Notes under the pieces: generated by a model
Databases searched by the model: none
What the model saw: the letters and a program-made list of their open reading frames with translations, nothing else
What the model was told of the DNA's origin: nothing
Made by a program: the position numbers and the translations under genes
DNA from: Timema cristinae
Lineage: Eukaryota; Arthropoda; Insecta; Phasmatodea; Timematidae
Assembly (NCBI GenBank): GCA_039000515.1
Contig: JBCFYV010000012.1
Span: 6,530,826-6,594,825 of the forward strand
Length of the DNA: 64,000 nucleotides
Direction: 5' to 3'
Shown: in pieces, positions 1 to 11,965 of the stretch
How positions within the stretch are numbered: position 1 is the stretch's first letter
Layout: every line of letters begins with the position of its first letter

Positions 1-1015
1 TGAAATTAGAATCGTAATAAAGATTTGTAAACTGTCTCTAAAAATATTACATATCAAATTTTAATATTCAAACCCTTTTGGAAAGTAGCTTATAAAGTTA
101 ATAAATACCCTATAAGTGAAGATCATCTAATAAATATTTTAAATTTCTCAATCTAGATATGAGTATTTTAAATATTTGTTGCTATTCGTGATGTACTAGG
201 TTAAGTGAGCAAATAAAGTTTATACTTTTAAACTCATCTGTTTAGAATGTACACTTTTAATAACCACATATTTAAAACTACATATAATTTTTAAATAAGA
301 GTATACATTTTGTAGTAGTTTAGATTTTCCTTTTAAGAATTTGTTGAAGTACAGTCTTTTGAAATATCAGAAAGTCTTACCACATCACTAAAGGAACTAT
401 AGTATAAAATCCGTCTTAATAAAACATATACACCTCTATACTGTATACAACTACCTATAGCCCTTAATAGTGACACTCAAAATGAATGTACCAGGCAGGG
501 GGCTGCATATTCTACCCTTGTTAATGGACAACTACACCCTCAACTCGTTTGTCTCAAAAAAGGTATATACAATATTATAAAGAGAGTGTACTAAGAGTCC
601 TCTTCAGATAGCGGGCATCTCTCCACTCAAAACAGAAACATCCAGCCTCACTCTTAAGACAGCTGAGTTTTATTCACATAACATTCCTCTCCTACACCAG
701 CGCAGTTTCAAGTGCCCTTTCATATAAATGTAGGTCCCCTAACAGCCTGCTTAAGGGGGTGATAACCAAACAACAAAAGAGAGGAATGTTTCATCATGAT
801 ATGTAATTATCTGTATATCTCAAGTAGGAAAACGCACTGCAGAGCCCGTTGACAAAGGCAGCAGTTTCATTTATTCTGGTTTGCCAGTGATGATGTGGTT
901 TATGTTTGAGTGCCGGTTTAGTGCACTTAAGCGACTTCCTTAATGGTTTCTAGCTATATTTTCCCAAAAATAACGCTACCTTTCCTATAAATGCTACCTT
1001 ATTCTTGCTTACTCC
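1..1015. other. No gene recognised
   Basis: AT-rich sequence with only short, unsupported open frames. I see no strong repeat or RNA gene. Confidence 0.5.
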
Positions 1016-1063
1016 ATTAGTGTAAAAATGTGGATAGCCCAGACGGGTAGTAAGACACGGTGA
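1016..1063 (+). repeat. 3' tail fragment of a SINE (A/B tail)
   Basis: A degenerate copy of the shared tail: ATAGCCCAGACGGGTAGTAAG followed by ACACGGTG. No head or body is seen. Confidence 0.6.
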
Positions 1064-1377
1064 ATATAAAGACAATAACCTCATCAATTATCCCTTTCTT
1101 GAGAAGAATGTTAATCGTATATTATTAATCTTTTAACAAATTGGAATTTGGAAATAATATTATTACATAATAGTTAATAATGATTGAGAACTACATATTA
1201 AGTTCAAATCCCTCAACAGTTACGTCAAATTATGACTTGATTACGTAATGGTTGTAATTCTACCATCTTCAAAAACACAAAGATAAACTTGTGATATGTT
1301 ACCTAAATTTGGAGATAAAAAGATATTGGTGTAAGATTGTCCAAATATCTCTTAACAACAAATATTGTAACATGTTT

Positions 1378-1524
1378 ATCAAAAAAGTAACCGTGGTTCG
1401 GATTCCACGTTAAACTGTAGGTCCTTCATTTCATATCACAATCACCCTACCATTACACATTAGCGTAAGTGCGTATAACCCGAACGGGTAGTAAGACGCG
1501 GTGCTAATAATAATCAAAAAAGTA
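1378..1524 (+). mobile_element. 5'-truncated SINE-A with 12-bp TSD
   Basis: The body is 1390-1512, flanked by ATCAAAAAAGTA at 1378-1389 and 1513-1524. It starts at ACCGTGGTTCGGATTCC and ends with the CCCGAACGGGTAGTAAG tail and AATAATA. Confidence 0.92.
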
Positions 1525-1559
1525 GGATTACTGTTAATTTTGTAGCTAGCTGTGTAAGA

Positions 1560-1990
1560 TGAAGTAAAAACACTTATTAGGACCTGGACAAATGGTCAGA
1601 CGGTCTAGGTCGTTAAGCTCATAATAGATTGGATTGCTGCTGGAGAGGAGGTCGAGGTTCAAATCTTGGCCGTAAGCGTTGGAGTTGGTTTTCCACTTGT
1701 GATTTATCATAGGGGTTTTCCCATATCCTAGCACGCGTGCATTTTCTCTACGGTACCTTCCCAAATTATCAAAAATAATGTTTTTACATGGTGTCTTACC
1801 ACCCCTATGCATTTTTAGGCTAATATGAGGAAGATATAATTTAGAGGGAATATAACCTTCACTTGTGTGGAGGAGAGTGGACAAATATTGTATAAATTAA
1901 CATACGCAGTACACCCAGCTGGGATAGAGCTCCAACCTCCCGATCACTGCCAAGTCAGCGCAGACGAAGACAGCCTGTCCAACAATATGG
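1560..1990. repeat. Fragments of SINE-B in both orientations
   Basis: 1581-1690 resembles a plus-strand SINE-B head (box B-like GAGGTTCAAATCTTGG). 1786-1990 resembles a minus-strand copy: tail TGTCTTACCACCCC..., body, then CAACCTCCCGATC near the head. Both are diverged. Confidence 0.5.
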
Positions 1991-3155
1991 CTCTTCTAAT
2001 ACAACAATACAAGTGTTAAGCCTGCTAATAATTGTTTTTATCGTACTTTGTTGGGAAGCAAGAAATGACTGTAGAGGTTTGCGCGATCCGTTAGGAGTTG
2101 TGACGCAACATTACCTTCAGATTGTGCGTTGCCAGTCTCACATGATGACTCCATATAAATGATAATCGAACCTTTTAACAACTGACCTACCTGAACCCCT
2201 TTACTTGGAAACAACTTCCTCTTTATAGCTTTACTGCTAACGCATTTATTACTAGAACAGTGTTGTCAGCAGTTTAGTAACCTATTTAGTTGTTGATACT
2301 CAATAAAAGCTACTTCAGTCACGGATGTGCTACTATAGTTCTCGCTACTAGGGAAAGTGGTTGACTGCCAAGTCCTTTACTCGGATTACTTTGTTCATTT
2401 GTTTCGCGTCAAATAGTAGGTAATCTTGTCTCTACATTTTATACCTGTGCTGGCTTTCTATTTTATGTTTTGGCGGAAAAAGAAGAAAGGGGCAGGGGAG
2501 GTAGTTGAAAAGGAAAGAATTTTTGACAAATGTTTTAATCTATGGTAAGACTATTACTAATCCAATAAAATTATATAAAGTGTTGGAGTCTCATAAAAAA
2601 ACCTTGAAAACAGAAAATCTCTTGGATTATCATCTTCCTTCTTGTGCGTTCATAAATCCCTAATTATTTCCATAAGATTATTTTTTTCAAACCTCTGTCC
2701 TTTTGGCTGTTGTTTACTTACCGCAAATTATAAATCCATGAAATTATATTACTTTTACCCAAAAAAAAGTAGCATGCACTGGTGGTCACGCGTTCAAAAA
2801 TATCATCTCGTCTGGTTTGAAAATAATATGGAGAGTGGGTGTCTAATATCCCATTTAATAGGCCTTGAGATGGTCTCTTGAAACGTAGTTTGACTGTTGG
2901 AAGGCGTTTTATTAAGGGAAATAAAGTAAACTATGATTATTATAATATTTTAGTGGCTCTGTGGACTGTAAGTAGCTAAATTGTTTTAGTATAGTTCTAT
3001 AAGACAGAATGAGTAATGTGGGCTCTGAGTTATTGCACGGGCGTTCACCCGAACAAAAGATTACAAACAAGCCACAGTGTAGAAATTACATCCTCATTGG
3101 ACTCAGATTGGGATCGAGTCTTAGCCCCCTAACAAGAGTCCACTATACTTATTTT
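1991..3155. other. No gene recognised
   Basis: Only short open frames with no recognisable product, and no clear repeats. Confidence 0.5.
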
Positions 3156-3260
3156 TGTGTGTTACGCGTCTTATCACTCGTTCTAGCTATCCACATTTTT
3201 ATACTAATGGGATAAGAAATAGGAGGGCAGTTTTTTTTTAGGTTATGTGCTTGCAATCGT

Positions 3261-3315
<55 letters not shown>

Positions 3316-3428
3316 AACTATTTAAGAAAATAATTAAACCACACAACAGGGATTCAAATGCCAGTCTACCTAACACCGGACATTGCGAGAATTTCGCCTT
3401 AGGCTATGCGACCACCAGGATGGGTAAC
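3156..3428 (-). mobile_element. Diverged SINE-B interrupted by a (GA)n microsatellite
   Basis: 3156-3225 matches a reverse tail (CGTCTTATCACTCGTTCTAG). 3345-3428 matches a reverse head (GGGATTCAAATGCC and the CCTTAGGCTATGCGACCACC end). Between them, 3263-3312 is about 25 GA repeats. Confidence 0.6.
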
Positions 3429-4439
3429 TACACTATGAGGTAGAGAGGATTGAGATGGAATTTTAAAGATAATGTACCCGAATTTGCGTGAAGGGATATT
3501 TGGAAACCATTGAGCACAACCAAACTAGGCACACCAAGTCAGGATTTGGATCCCGATCCAATCTATTACTGGCAAACCTGATAATAAAAATCTGGCACTT
3601 TTTGCCACGTTCCCACCTGTTGTGGATCTGGAGAATTATCTCAACTCGCCCTCCCCCCTCTAAAAACACCCCACTTCCCCGCAAGCACCCGTCCAAAACA
3701 TTTTTAAAATCTCTGATCGAGTGAATTGATCTGTTGATGACTGTCAGCCAGTTGTACACCCTTGTCGCGGAGTTTTGACATATGGCGAGTGGTGAGGCTT
3801 ATTTGGGGTTGGGGCACTAGAGGAGACCCCACCCCACCCGTCTCCCCCTTTTCCATTTCCAAACCATCGTTCGACTTTTTATTTGATTGAGTGCGTTCTG
3901 GAGTCGCGCGTCGAGGTCAAACGAGACAGTCGGCCCTTTCAAAATAAACGAAAAAAAAAACGAAAAAAAAAACAGTGTCCTTCTAAGGGAATCCCGCGAC
4001 AGTGCTATCGTACTTGGAGACACTGACTTATAACGATAATAAAAACAAATTATTTATTTTTATTAAGTGTCGCCCGACTCAAATTTAAAATATAAAAACG
4101 ACCAAAGATAAAAAGTAAAAGGGGATTTTTTTACTATTATTTCTTTGATACGATTTCTTTGTGTGTGTTGAATTCTGAAGAAATTCAGATGGTCCTGGTA
4201 AACAAGGGAATGGGAAAAGGAATATTACTTCGAGAAAGATAATACTTTTTAACGTTCGAGTAAAAAGGGTTCGTGAACCGTTTGTTTTGAAGTTGTTTCA
4301 ACTGATTTTTTTGTTTTGTTTTGTATATATATATCTGATATTTATTATTTTTTGATAGTGGTCATGTTCCCATTCTGGTCTTTAGTATTGCTTCAATTAG
4401 AACGGTTTAAAAACGGACGGTGTCAGTTTCGTCTGGTTT
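3429..4439. other. No gene recognised; possible weak SINE-B body near 3470-3580
   Basis: ATGTACCCGAATTTGCGTG at about 3472 resembles the reverse SINE-B body. A pyrimidine-rich G/C patch lies at 3640-3690 and 3810-3860, and two A-runs at 3950-3972. No coding signal is seen. Confidence 0.4.
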
Positions 4440-4545
4440 GGTTTGCCAGTGATAGCCAGCCAGGTAAGGGTACGGATCTGGCTGGTTGTGCTCAGCTTAT
4501 TTTAGCTCTATTATTGCTACTCTCTCTCTCCATGCAAATATGTGT
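4440..4545 (+). repeat. SINE-B fragment
   Basis: Includes CTCTCTCTCCATGCAAATATG and the following TACATTTCC, which match the SINE-B body. Head and tail are diverged or absent. Confidence 0.45.
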
Positions 4546-4730
4546 ACATTTCCTTTAAATTGTACCTTTCTCATTCCTATACCATTGTTTGATCAGCCCA
4601 GACCAGCTGAAGAATGTGTAGCTTGTAAAAACATATTAGATCTCTTTTAAGTCGCATACCAAATTTATGGGTTTGAAATTATCATAATTTAATATAAATA
4701 AATATTATTTTATTTTTTATCACCATGTTT

Positions 4731-4975
4731 TATTACCCATTTGCACTATACGCATTTCAACTCATTATGCTAGTGATATATGGTGGATTAAGGTTTAAAC
4801 TTAGAGGAAATGTACCCGCTTTAGAGTGAAGAGAGTAGAAAACCCATTTATGAAAGAAAAACTCATTACACCCAACGAGGGTTTGAACACCGATCCATCC
4901 TTCATTGGTAATCCACTCTATTGTTAGAGTTAAGCCTTAGAGTTTATACCATGCGGCCACTGAGTGGGCAAATAC
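4731..4975 (-). mobile_element. SINE-B copy, diverged
   Basis: Tail ACTATACGCA, body AAATGTACCCGC, reverse box B region GGGTTTGAACACCGATC and reverse head CATGCGGCCACTGAGTGGG are in the expected order. Confidence 0.7.
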
Positions 4976-4987
4976 TCATCTGAATAG

Positions 4988-5220
4988 CTCTTACTACCCA
5001 TTAGGACTATCCGCTAGTGTATTAACTACGCTAATGATTTTAAGGATTGGTAAGGCTATATGTAGAAATGTACCCACATTTGCGTGAAGGTAGCGTGTAA
5101 AACCATTTTGTAAAAGCCCTCAATACACCCGACCGAGATTCGAACCTCATTCTCTCCCTTATCGTTAGTCTAATCTACTGTGGGAGCAGTGCCTTAGACT
5201 ATGCTGCCACCGAAGTGGGT
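4988..5220 (-). mobile_element. SINE-B copy
   Basis: CTTACTACCCATTAGGAC tail, body with GTACCCACATTTGCGTG, reverse box B GAGATTCGAACCTC and head TATGCTGCCACCGAAGTGGG. It sits 13 bp from the previous copy in the same orientation. Confidence 0.8.
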
Positions 5221-7040
5221 TGATAGTTTTATTGCCTCTGTTGGTTCTGGAGGGAACAGCCGTCTGACTTAATTACGAGTTTGTTGGGCTGTTCTGACAG
5301 AGGAAAATTATAGCAAGAGGTATTCAGAATATGATACAGATGTATGCTGCTTGCACAATTTAACTTCAAACAAATTTTATTCGTGTTTCTTGTTAGAGTA
5401 CTGAAGTAAATGTTGTACCCACTCCACATTTTTTTAGTAATCAATATTTATTTCCCTTCTCTTTAAAACCGTGCAATCATATTCTTCGTTTTTGTTTTCA
5501 CTTCTTTACTTATGTTACATACGCACCAGTAGCCTCACCTAATCTAGCCCATACATAGTTTGTGTTTCGTTTCGATATTTCAAGATTCCATTATACATTC
5601 GAAGCTTTTGTACGATCTTATTAACTGGATCGTACCTATGTGTTATCACTCAATTTAAATGACATGTTGTTTGCTCAAAGGAAACATAAACACTAAACCA
5701 CAACCGGCAAATCACTGTGACATGAAGTTTCAACTATGGTTGTTTTCACAATGTTCCAGTTTATTTATTGTTTTATGTTACCGCTTCATATGGAAACTTG
5801 CAACAACATGTAACTTCTTGTTTCTGTGACTGGAAACATGGAGGAACATTTTGCAACCTTCTTGAACTTTGAGGCACATTTACAGAAACATAGAACAATT
5901 GAAGAAATTTTCATCAGCCAATAGAAGAATGCAGATAGCCGGGCTTCAATATATTTCCCGATTCGAGTATAATTTTGTTTCTAATTTTCCGGTTAATAAA
6001 TTGTGAGATGGAATCTTGAAATAATTTGATGTTTGCGTACGATTCTGTCCTGATTCACAAATATTAACTTTACTATTCTTAGAAGTGGCGAGATGTACTA
6101 GAAACTTCTTTTTTTTTTCAAAAGTCGATGGTCAATACATACAACAGAAATGTACTCTGGAATCACACCAGTCAACCTCAAAATGGAACGCATAAATGTA
6201 AGGTGGCTCCACGACAAACCTGTTGGAAACTCAGGACTGCGCATGTGCAAGAAGTCCAGGATCAAGGCCATAAATCCTTACTCTATTTTGTTTGGTTTTC
6301 TATATTCCTTTGGAGTGTGTTTAATCTATGACTGGCCAAGTAATTCCGATGTACACTACTGGTAACATCTTCAAAAAATACCACGCCTTGTGCTGGCCTA
6401 GAGATTTAGGATTTTATCAATAATCAATAATTGTTCTTAATATACTTATTTGTTAAGCTCTCCACGTGTCTTCCAGTGTGTTTAGAAAGCGCACGTTAAA
6501 TAACCTCAAACAAATTTGACAGTGATTTCCTTTATATTTTGACCATCACTACTGTAGACACCCTAAGCATGGATTCACACATCTTTCAACACCGAGCTGT
6601 ACTGGAAATATCCTAGTCAGGAAATGAACCGGTGTCCACTTCACCTTAACACTAATCCAGACTTCTTGTGATATCCTTGTGTCTTATCTTTCTGTGAAAT
6701 TAGCTGTTTAGTTTTCAGAAACAAGTAATCCAGTTTAAGAACAAAATGGATAACGGGGGGATATAGTCAGATACCGAATAATGTATTTATTGTGGTTTGA
6801 TAAACCAAGTTATAATTGTATTTACAGAGTTATCTTTGTACGTTTTTTGAAACATTTAACATAAATATCACATTCTTCAGTACAGCCGACAGGGATTCAC
6901 GCTCCGATCTCCCTCTAATTGGCAGTCTGCGAGAGTGACATTTGATACTATTAGATCACTGAATTGGGAGGGAGGAAATTAGAACTATATCTAGGTATAT
7001 TGAGAACACATCTGTAGACATAAATTAATCGCTTTTCATA
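5221..7040. other. No gene recognised
   Basis: Mixed AT-rich sequence. Open frames of 60-70 codons at 6128-6365 overlap each other, have no recognisable content and are not supported. Confidence 0.5.
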
Positions 7041-7235
7041 ACCTGCACGGTTGCTCGAGTGGTCTAAGGTGTTAGATTCGGATTACTCTTAATGTTTATT
7101 ACGAATTGGTTTTAGCCCCCACAAGGAGAATTCTGAGGATAATTATCCACATGTGCTTTTAACTAGAGTTTTGCCCTCTTCCTTACATGCTATTATGGGT
7201 GCATTTCCTCTAAACTGCCTTCTCCATCCTTTGAT
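7041..7235 (+). repeat. Probable diverged SINE-B
   Basis: GGTTGCTCGAGTGGTCTAAG resembles the head with box A, and GGGTGCATTTCCTCTAAAC resembles the body. Confidence 0.45.
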
Positions 7236-9982
7236 CTCTAGTTCAAGCCATCAATAAACATTGTGTTGAACGTTTTGGTTTCAAGTTTCTTTCATCTTGC
7301 AGTCCTTACTAAGATTTTAATATGTGTCATTCACGTTAGGCTCAACCTTATTTTGGAGATCTGGAAGGAACTAAATTAACTCATACGCATCACACAGTAC
7401 TCAACAATCATTGTTGATAAAATAAAAATATTTTAGAAATACATGTACTCGTACGAACAAAAGTGGCAAATTATAATTAATTACAGAAAATTAACACTTT
7501 AATAGGATTCTGGTAATAATACATTTCTTGAAAATACAAACATGGTTGTTTGCGATCAACACTGAATAACATTTTTATTATTTCATAGGGCTTACTAAAA
7601 GTAACCACTTAATAATACAATACTTGACATATGAATATTTTAAACTTGTTTTAGTGAATATTTTAACTGAAAGAAAAGCTGCTTACTATTTAAATAGTAT
7701 TGTACGTTTTATTTTGCAAAGTCCAACTTACTTCGTGATGCCAAAGTTGGGGCGTTATTGTGTTACTTCATAGTTCGTGGAGTCTTTACCAAAATCAGCT
7801 GATACTGATGGAGGTTTAAACTTCTGTAGATATTTAAAACTTCATAAATGTTACTGGATAACTAAATGATACTTTTTAAATCCGAATCGTGAGACACCAT
7901 ATGAAAAGTAGTTGGTATTGATAGTAGGCCTTAGTTTTATTACCATTTTCCAATATATTATTATGTTAAGTTATCGAGTTTACTGAACCAACACGAAGGC
8001 GCAAGCCAGTTTTTAACTTTGAAGTGGGATGGGGTAGGGGGTATGAATGTGAAATTGTTGCTGACATGTGTATATTTGAAAATCTTCACAAGAAAGGGGG
8101 GTTCTAGTGCATTGGACGCCCGTTTTAAATCGGTCCCATTTGCGTTATCTCAATCTTTTTCCCGCAGAGAGGCAAAGATTTGTCTCAAAATAAATCTAAG
8201 AGGGCAATAAAGAAAAATGTAATAGAATAATCTAATGCATTCAAAAATTACAAAATCACAGCCGGAACATACCACAAATTCATCGTCAAAATGGCAAAAA
8301 AACTAAAAAAATGCCTGTTATTTTTTGAGGAGATCTTTTTTGCTCACTTTTAGACGAAATTCCTTAATGATATTTCTTCTGCGTTTGGTTTGTCCATTTG
8401 TTTTTATACATTTCTCCCTCCGTAGGAATTACGTATACTTTGACTACACATTTTGACATATGTGTCACATTGTATGTTTTGAAAGTGTCACCGAGAAGAA
8501 AAATATAAGGATGACTAGAATAAAACATGCAATTTAGTTTTGATTGAAAGTATTCCATGCCGTTGGCTGTTTTCGTGCTTGACGCAGATTACTTAGCACA
8601 GGCATAAGGTGGAAATGTCAAATTAATATATATAGTTTTCAAAGACATAGTCACCGAAGGTGTACAGGCTTTCGTCGTCACTGAGGATGCATGTCATGAT
8701 TAAATCGGTGAAGAAGTCATCAATACATGCAGGTGCTAGCAATGTAATATCATAAAAAAGCGCATAAAAAGAGATATTTACATTTTCTAGGGTATTAAAA
8801 TCTTTTGCTAGGTGTAACTTCTGAATTAACCTGTACAAATTTTATGTCTGGTTAATTTGACATCCTTTCCGCTGACTTGATGGCGAATCCTTACTCAAAG
8901 CGTCATGCTTTTTTTTTAACCAGTGAAGACTGACTTGCAGTTTGTTGCAGTCAGCCACTAGGATTGCAATTCTGCAGTATTATAGCAGTAGTATTATTGG
9001 AGAGAGGGAATACCACGAATGAGAGGTACAAGTTGTTTCCCAATACATGTATTGAAAATACCTGATGGAACTGCTTCGGGAAACTTTTAAAAGCTCCATC
9101 TACAAACACATCTCGTACTAAGTTCTGCGTGGACCTTATCATTCATCAGTATTCTTTAGCCGTTTCGGCAACACACTAGCCCTAGTACAAAGAAAAACCT
9201 GTTATTATAAATGCATTTTAAAATTAGTCCCACATCATTTGAGGTTAACGTGTTAACGTCACTATATCATAGTGCTACATGGGAAATTAAACTCAGGCAT
9301 TTACACATGTCCTTGAAAGTTTTTATCTTCAGATCATTGCTCATCTGCTTTCTCTTTAGTGTGGTTGGTGTTCACTAGGAACAGCATGCTCGTGCCCTCT
9401 GGTTAAACTGGTTGCTCTTACACTCACTACTCATACATTTCCAGATTTCAAAGTAATTTGCCAAATACTTATGAAATAGAAATTTAAACTTATGAATCAC
9501 ACGAATGGGCTTTCCACGTTGACTCTACATTTCACTTGGCGTTATGTAGCTCACTTAATAGGTGAATGATACCTGATTTGATAACCTAATAGGCAGGACA
9601 GTAATGACTTGTTCAAATTAAACAGCTGGGACCGATCAAGGCACATACCATACAAAGTTTAGGGTATGTGACAAAGATTGGTACTCTTGGTAATGAATCA
9701 GTCACCTACCCACTCTGACACTCAGAGAGGGTAGGCAGGCAAACAAAGGAGGGCGATTGGGACTGTGTCATGTAACCTACCTCAGCCGTGGGACACATTT
9801 GACAAACATCTCATTGGACATTGAAGGTGTCAAGTTCTAGATTATATTGAAAGGATGTTTTCTTGGTAGGTAGATAGAGGAATTTTCGTCCAGCCAAAAT
9901 AAAGTTGTTTTTACACAAGTCATGGTATGGTTACTATATACCAAATTTACACTAATATAATCATATAAAATAGTTTATTTTA
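7236..9982. other. No gene recognised
   Basis: AT-rich interval. The small minus-strand open frames at 8364-9142 have no recognisable motifs, splice context or family resemblance. Confidence 0.5.
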
Positions 9983-10343
9983 AGGTGGGATGGAGTAGGA
10001 TGTGCCGTTTTTATGGTAAAACGTTTTTTTAGCTAAAATAAATAAAATTGCAAATATAGATTTAATTTTCTTTACGGAGTGGCCTTAAAATTTCTTGAAT
10101 ATATGTCAAGTATGTCCTGGAGTTTAATGTAAACTTTTTATCTTAATCTAAAAAGTTTGTCATCTAATGCCGCTATGCTTATGATAGATATTCATATTCA
10201 GATATTGTTGATATCACCAGGTAGATAATAATAAACTCTTTGTTTATACTGGAGCAATATCTTATTTATTTTAACAAAAAATAAGTTTTGCCATAAAACT
10301 GCAAAAACACTTGTCTTTTCTCGCGTCCCCTTCCATCCCACCT
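9983..10343 (+). mobile_element. Family-D TIR element (MITE), copy 1
   Basis: Starts AGGTGGGATGGA and ends TCCATCCCACCT. The arms, over 50 bp, include TTTTTATGG... and a matching right arm with GCAAAAACACTTGTC, plus an inner inverted pair around AATAAATAAAATTGC / GGAGCAATATCTTATTTATT. TTAA occurs at both junctions (9980-9983 and 10343-10346), compatible with a TTAA or TA target duplication. It encodes no protein. Confidence 0.8.
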
Positions 10344-10483
10344 TAAGGTCATGTAGTAGTAATTTTAACTTATACCTTTGGTGGGTTCATACATAACGAC
10401 ATTTTGAATGTATGTCCATGTTCAAATTGTTCATATTTGACTGAATTTTAATTTATTTGCGGTATTTAACGTGTACTTTTTGA

Positions 10484-10943
10484 ACCGACTGATTGGCTGT
10501 AACTCAAATGGGCCACTGTTATTGTTCTGCCGAAGAAAGTAAACACATCAACTGGTCCACCCTCCGACACATCAACTGGTCCACCCAAACGTGGATTGTT
10601 CAGTACAAAAGCGTACTAAGTAATTAGGACTCGAACTAACCTAACCTAACCTAACCACTTGATTTTAATACAGTGCATGTGATATGAATGAATGAATGAA
10701 TGTAATATTTAATATTTCGATGATGAACTGTGATATCACTCCTGTGAAATTTTACTTCTTGATTTAGGGGTGCGGGGAGAGGGGGGCTACTGTATACATT
10801 ATGTACTTAGTAATCTTTTGCACTGAACAATCCAAGTTTGGGTGGACGAGTTGATGTGTCGGAGATTAGACCAGTTGATGTGTTCACCTTACTTCGCAGA
10901 ACACTAACAGTGGACAGGTTGAGTTTCACCTGACTGATTCTAT
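10484..10943. mobile_element. Foldback element with ~145-bp inverted arms
   Basis: 10484-10628 and 10797-10943 are inverted copies. The left arm includes GTTCTGCCGAAGAAAGT, ACACATCAACTGGTCCACC (twice) and GATTGTTCAGTACAAAAG; the right arm carries the same in reverse. The 168-bp centre contains an (AACCT)n run at 10636-10656 and (TGAA)n at 10687-10702. It can form a long hairpin. Confidence 0.8.
10636..10656. repeat. (CCTAA)n run, arthropod telomere-type unit
   Basis: About four units of AACCT within the foldback loop. TTAGG is the usual arthropod telomere repeat. This short interstitial run is a weak taxonomic hint only. Confidence 0.6.
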
Positions 10944-11057
10944 TAGCACACTTTCTTATAAACTAGCTTGAATCAAAAACATACACAACATCCATCCCTT
11001 AATTCATCACTGTGACAGAGGAAATACATATTTAACCAATAATAGATTTTTAGGCCA

Positions 11058-11120
11058 TACTGGTGATTGAACCCGGGAACTTTAGCTCAGTAGACAGATA
11101 CACTACCGACTGAACTAAGG
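11058..11120 (-). repeat. tRNA-like fragment (group C)
   Basis: On the minus strand it reads CTTAGTTCAGTCGGTAGTG ... TTCCCGGGTTCAATCACC, giving internal promoter boxes A and B like a tRNA or a tRNA-headed SINE. It does not fold as a complete tRNA with a paired acceptor stem, so a SINE remnant is preferred. Confidence 0.5.
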
Positions 11121-11779
11121 TTTTGGACTACATTACTGAACCATGGCGATTAGAGTGAATTTTAATAAAATGTGCCAGCCCTGCATAAATGCAAGAAAAT
11201 AAGACTGTAGAAAATAACCAATTTCATTTAGTCGGAAATTTAATTTTGATACTTTTTGCTGCATCTACAGCTCAGTGTTATTAGAAAGAGCTTTGTAGGA
11301 AAAGCAAACATATTTTTTCTTGTCAACATTGATAACATTTTATTTTTTGTTCAAAATGACGTCCCCTATGAGCTACTAATCTAACTACTATAGTTGTGTT
11401 TATTCATGTCCCTGTTTTGAGATAAAAATGAGTAAAAGGTATCTTTATTTACACTACTTTTGTTATTAGTGTTATTTTTAAGGTTGTGATATTATCCATG
11501 AAAAGGGAAATCTAAAAACAACATCTGTGAAAGTTGGTATATTAACTTCTTTAGCTGTCCAATAAGGCACCTTCTATTAAAATTACAGCAGCTTACACCA
11601 AATTCTGGTGGTCTAAGTGTAGCTATTGTTCAAACACTTAAGAGCTTACGAATAGATGGACATATCTATCATAGATCGTGAACAAAAATATTGGAACGAA
11701 GAAAATACAGGGGCTTACCAAACCTAGTTATAAATTAACAGTGAGTTTCGAATCCACATCTGAGCACGCAGACTAAAAG

Positions 11780-11965
11780 TCAAGTACATATACTGTTGTT
11801 TGCCAGTGTTGGGAAGGTTGGGGTTTGAATCCGGACTAAGTGTACCAAGAGGGTTTTTAAGGCTTACCTCCTCCACGAAAATGTGTGTTCATTTCAGTAT
11901 CCACACTATTAGCGTAGTTAAATATGGATACCCTAGAAGATTAGTAAGGCGTGTTGGCGTAATAA
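11780..11965 (+). mobile_element. SINE-B copy, diverged
   Basis: Box B-like GGGGTTTGAATCCGG, body CCTCCACGAAAATGTGTG and tail GGATACCCTAGAAGATTAGT followed by AAGGCGTG. Confidence 0.6.

Noticed and set aside
1546..1884. 112-codon minus-strand frame
   Set aside because: It lies across SINE-B fragments; similar frames appear in other SINE-B copies, so it is repeat-derived.
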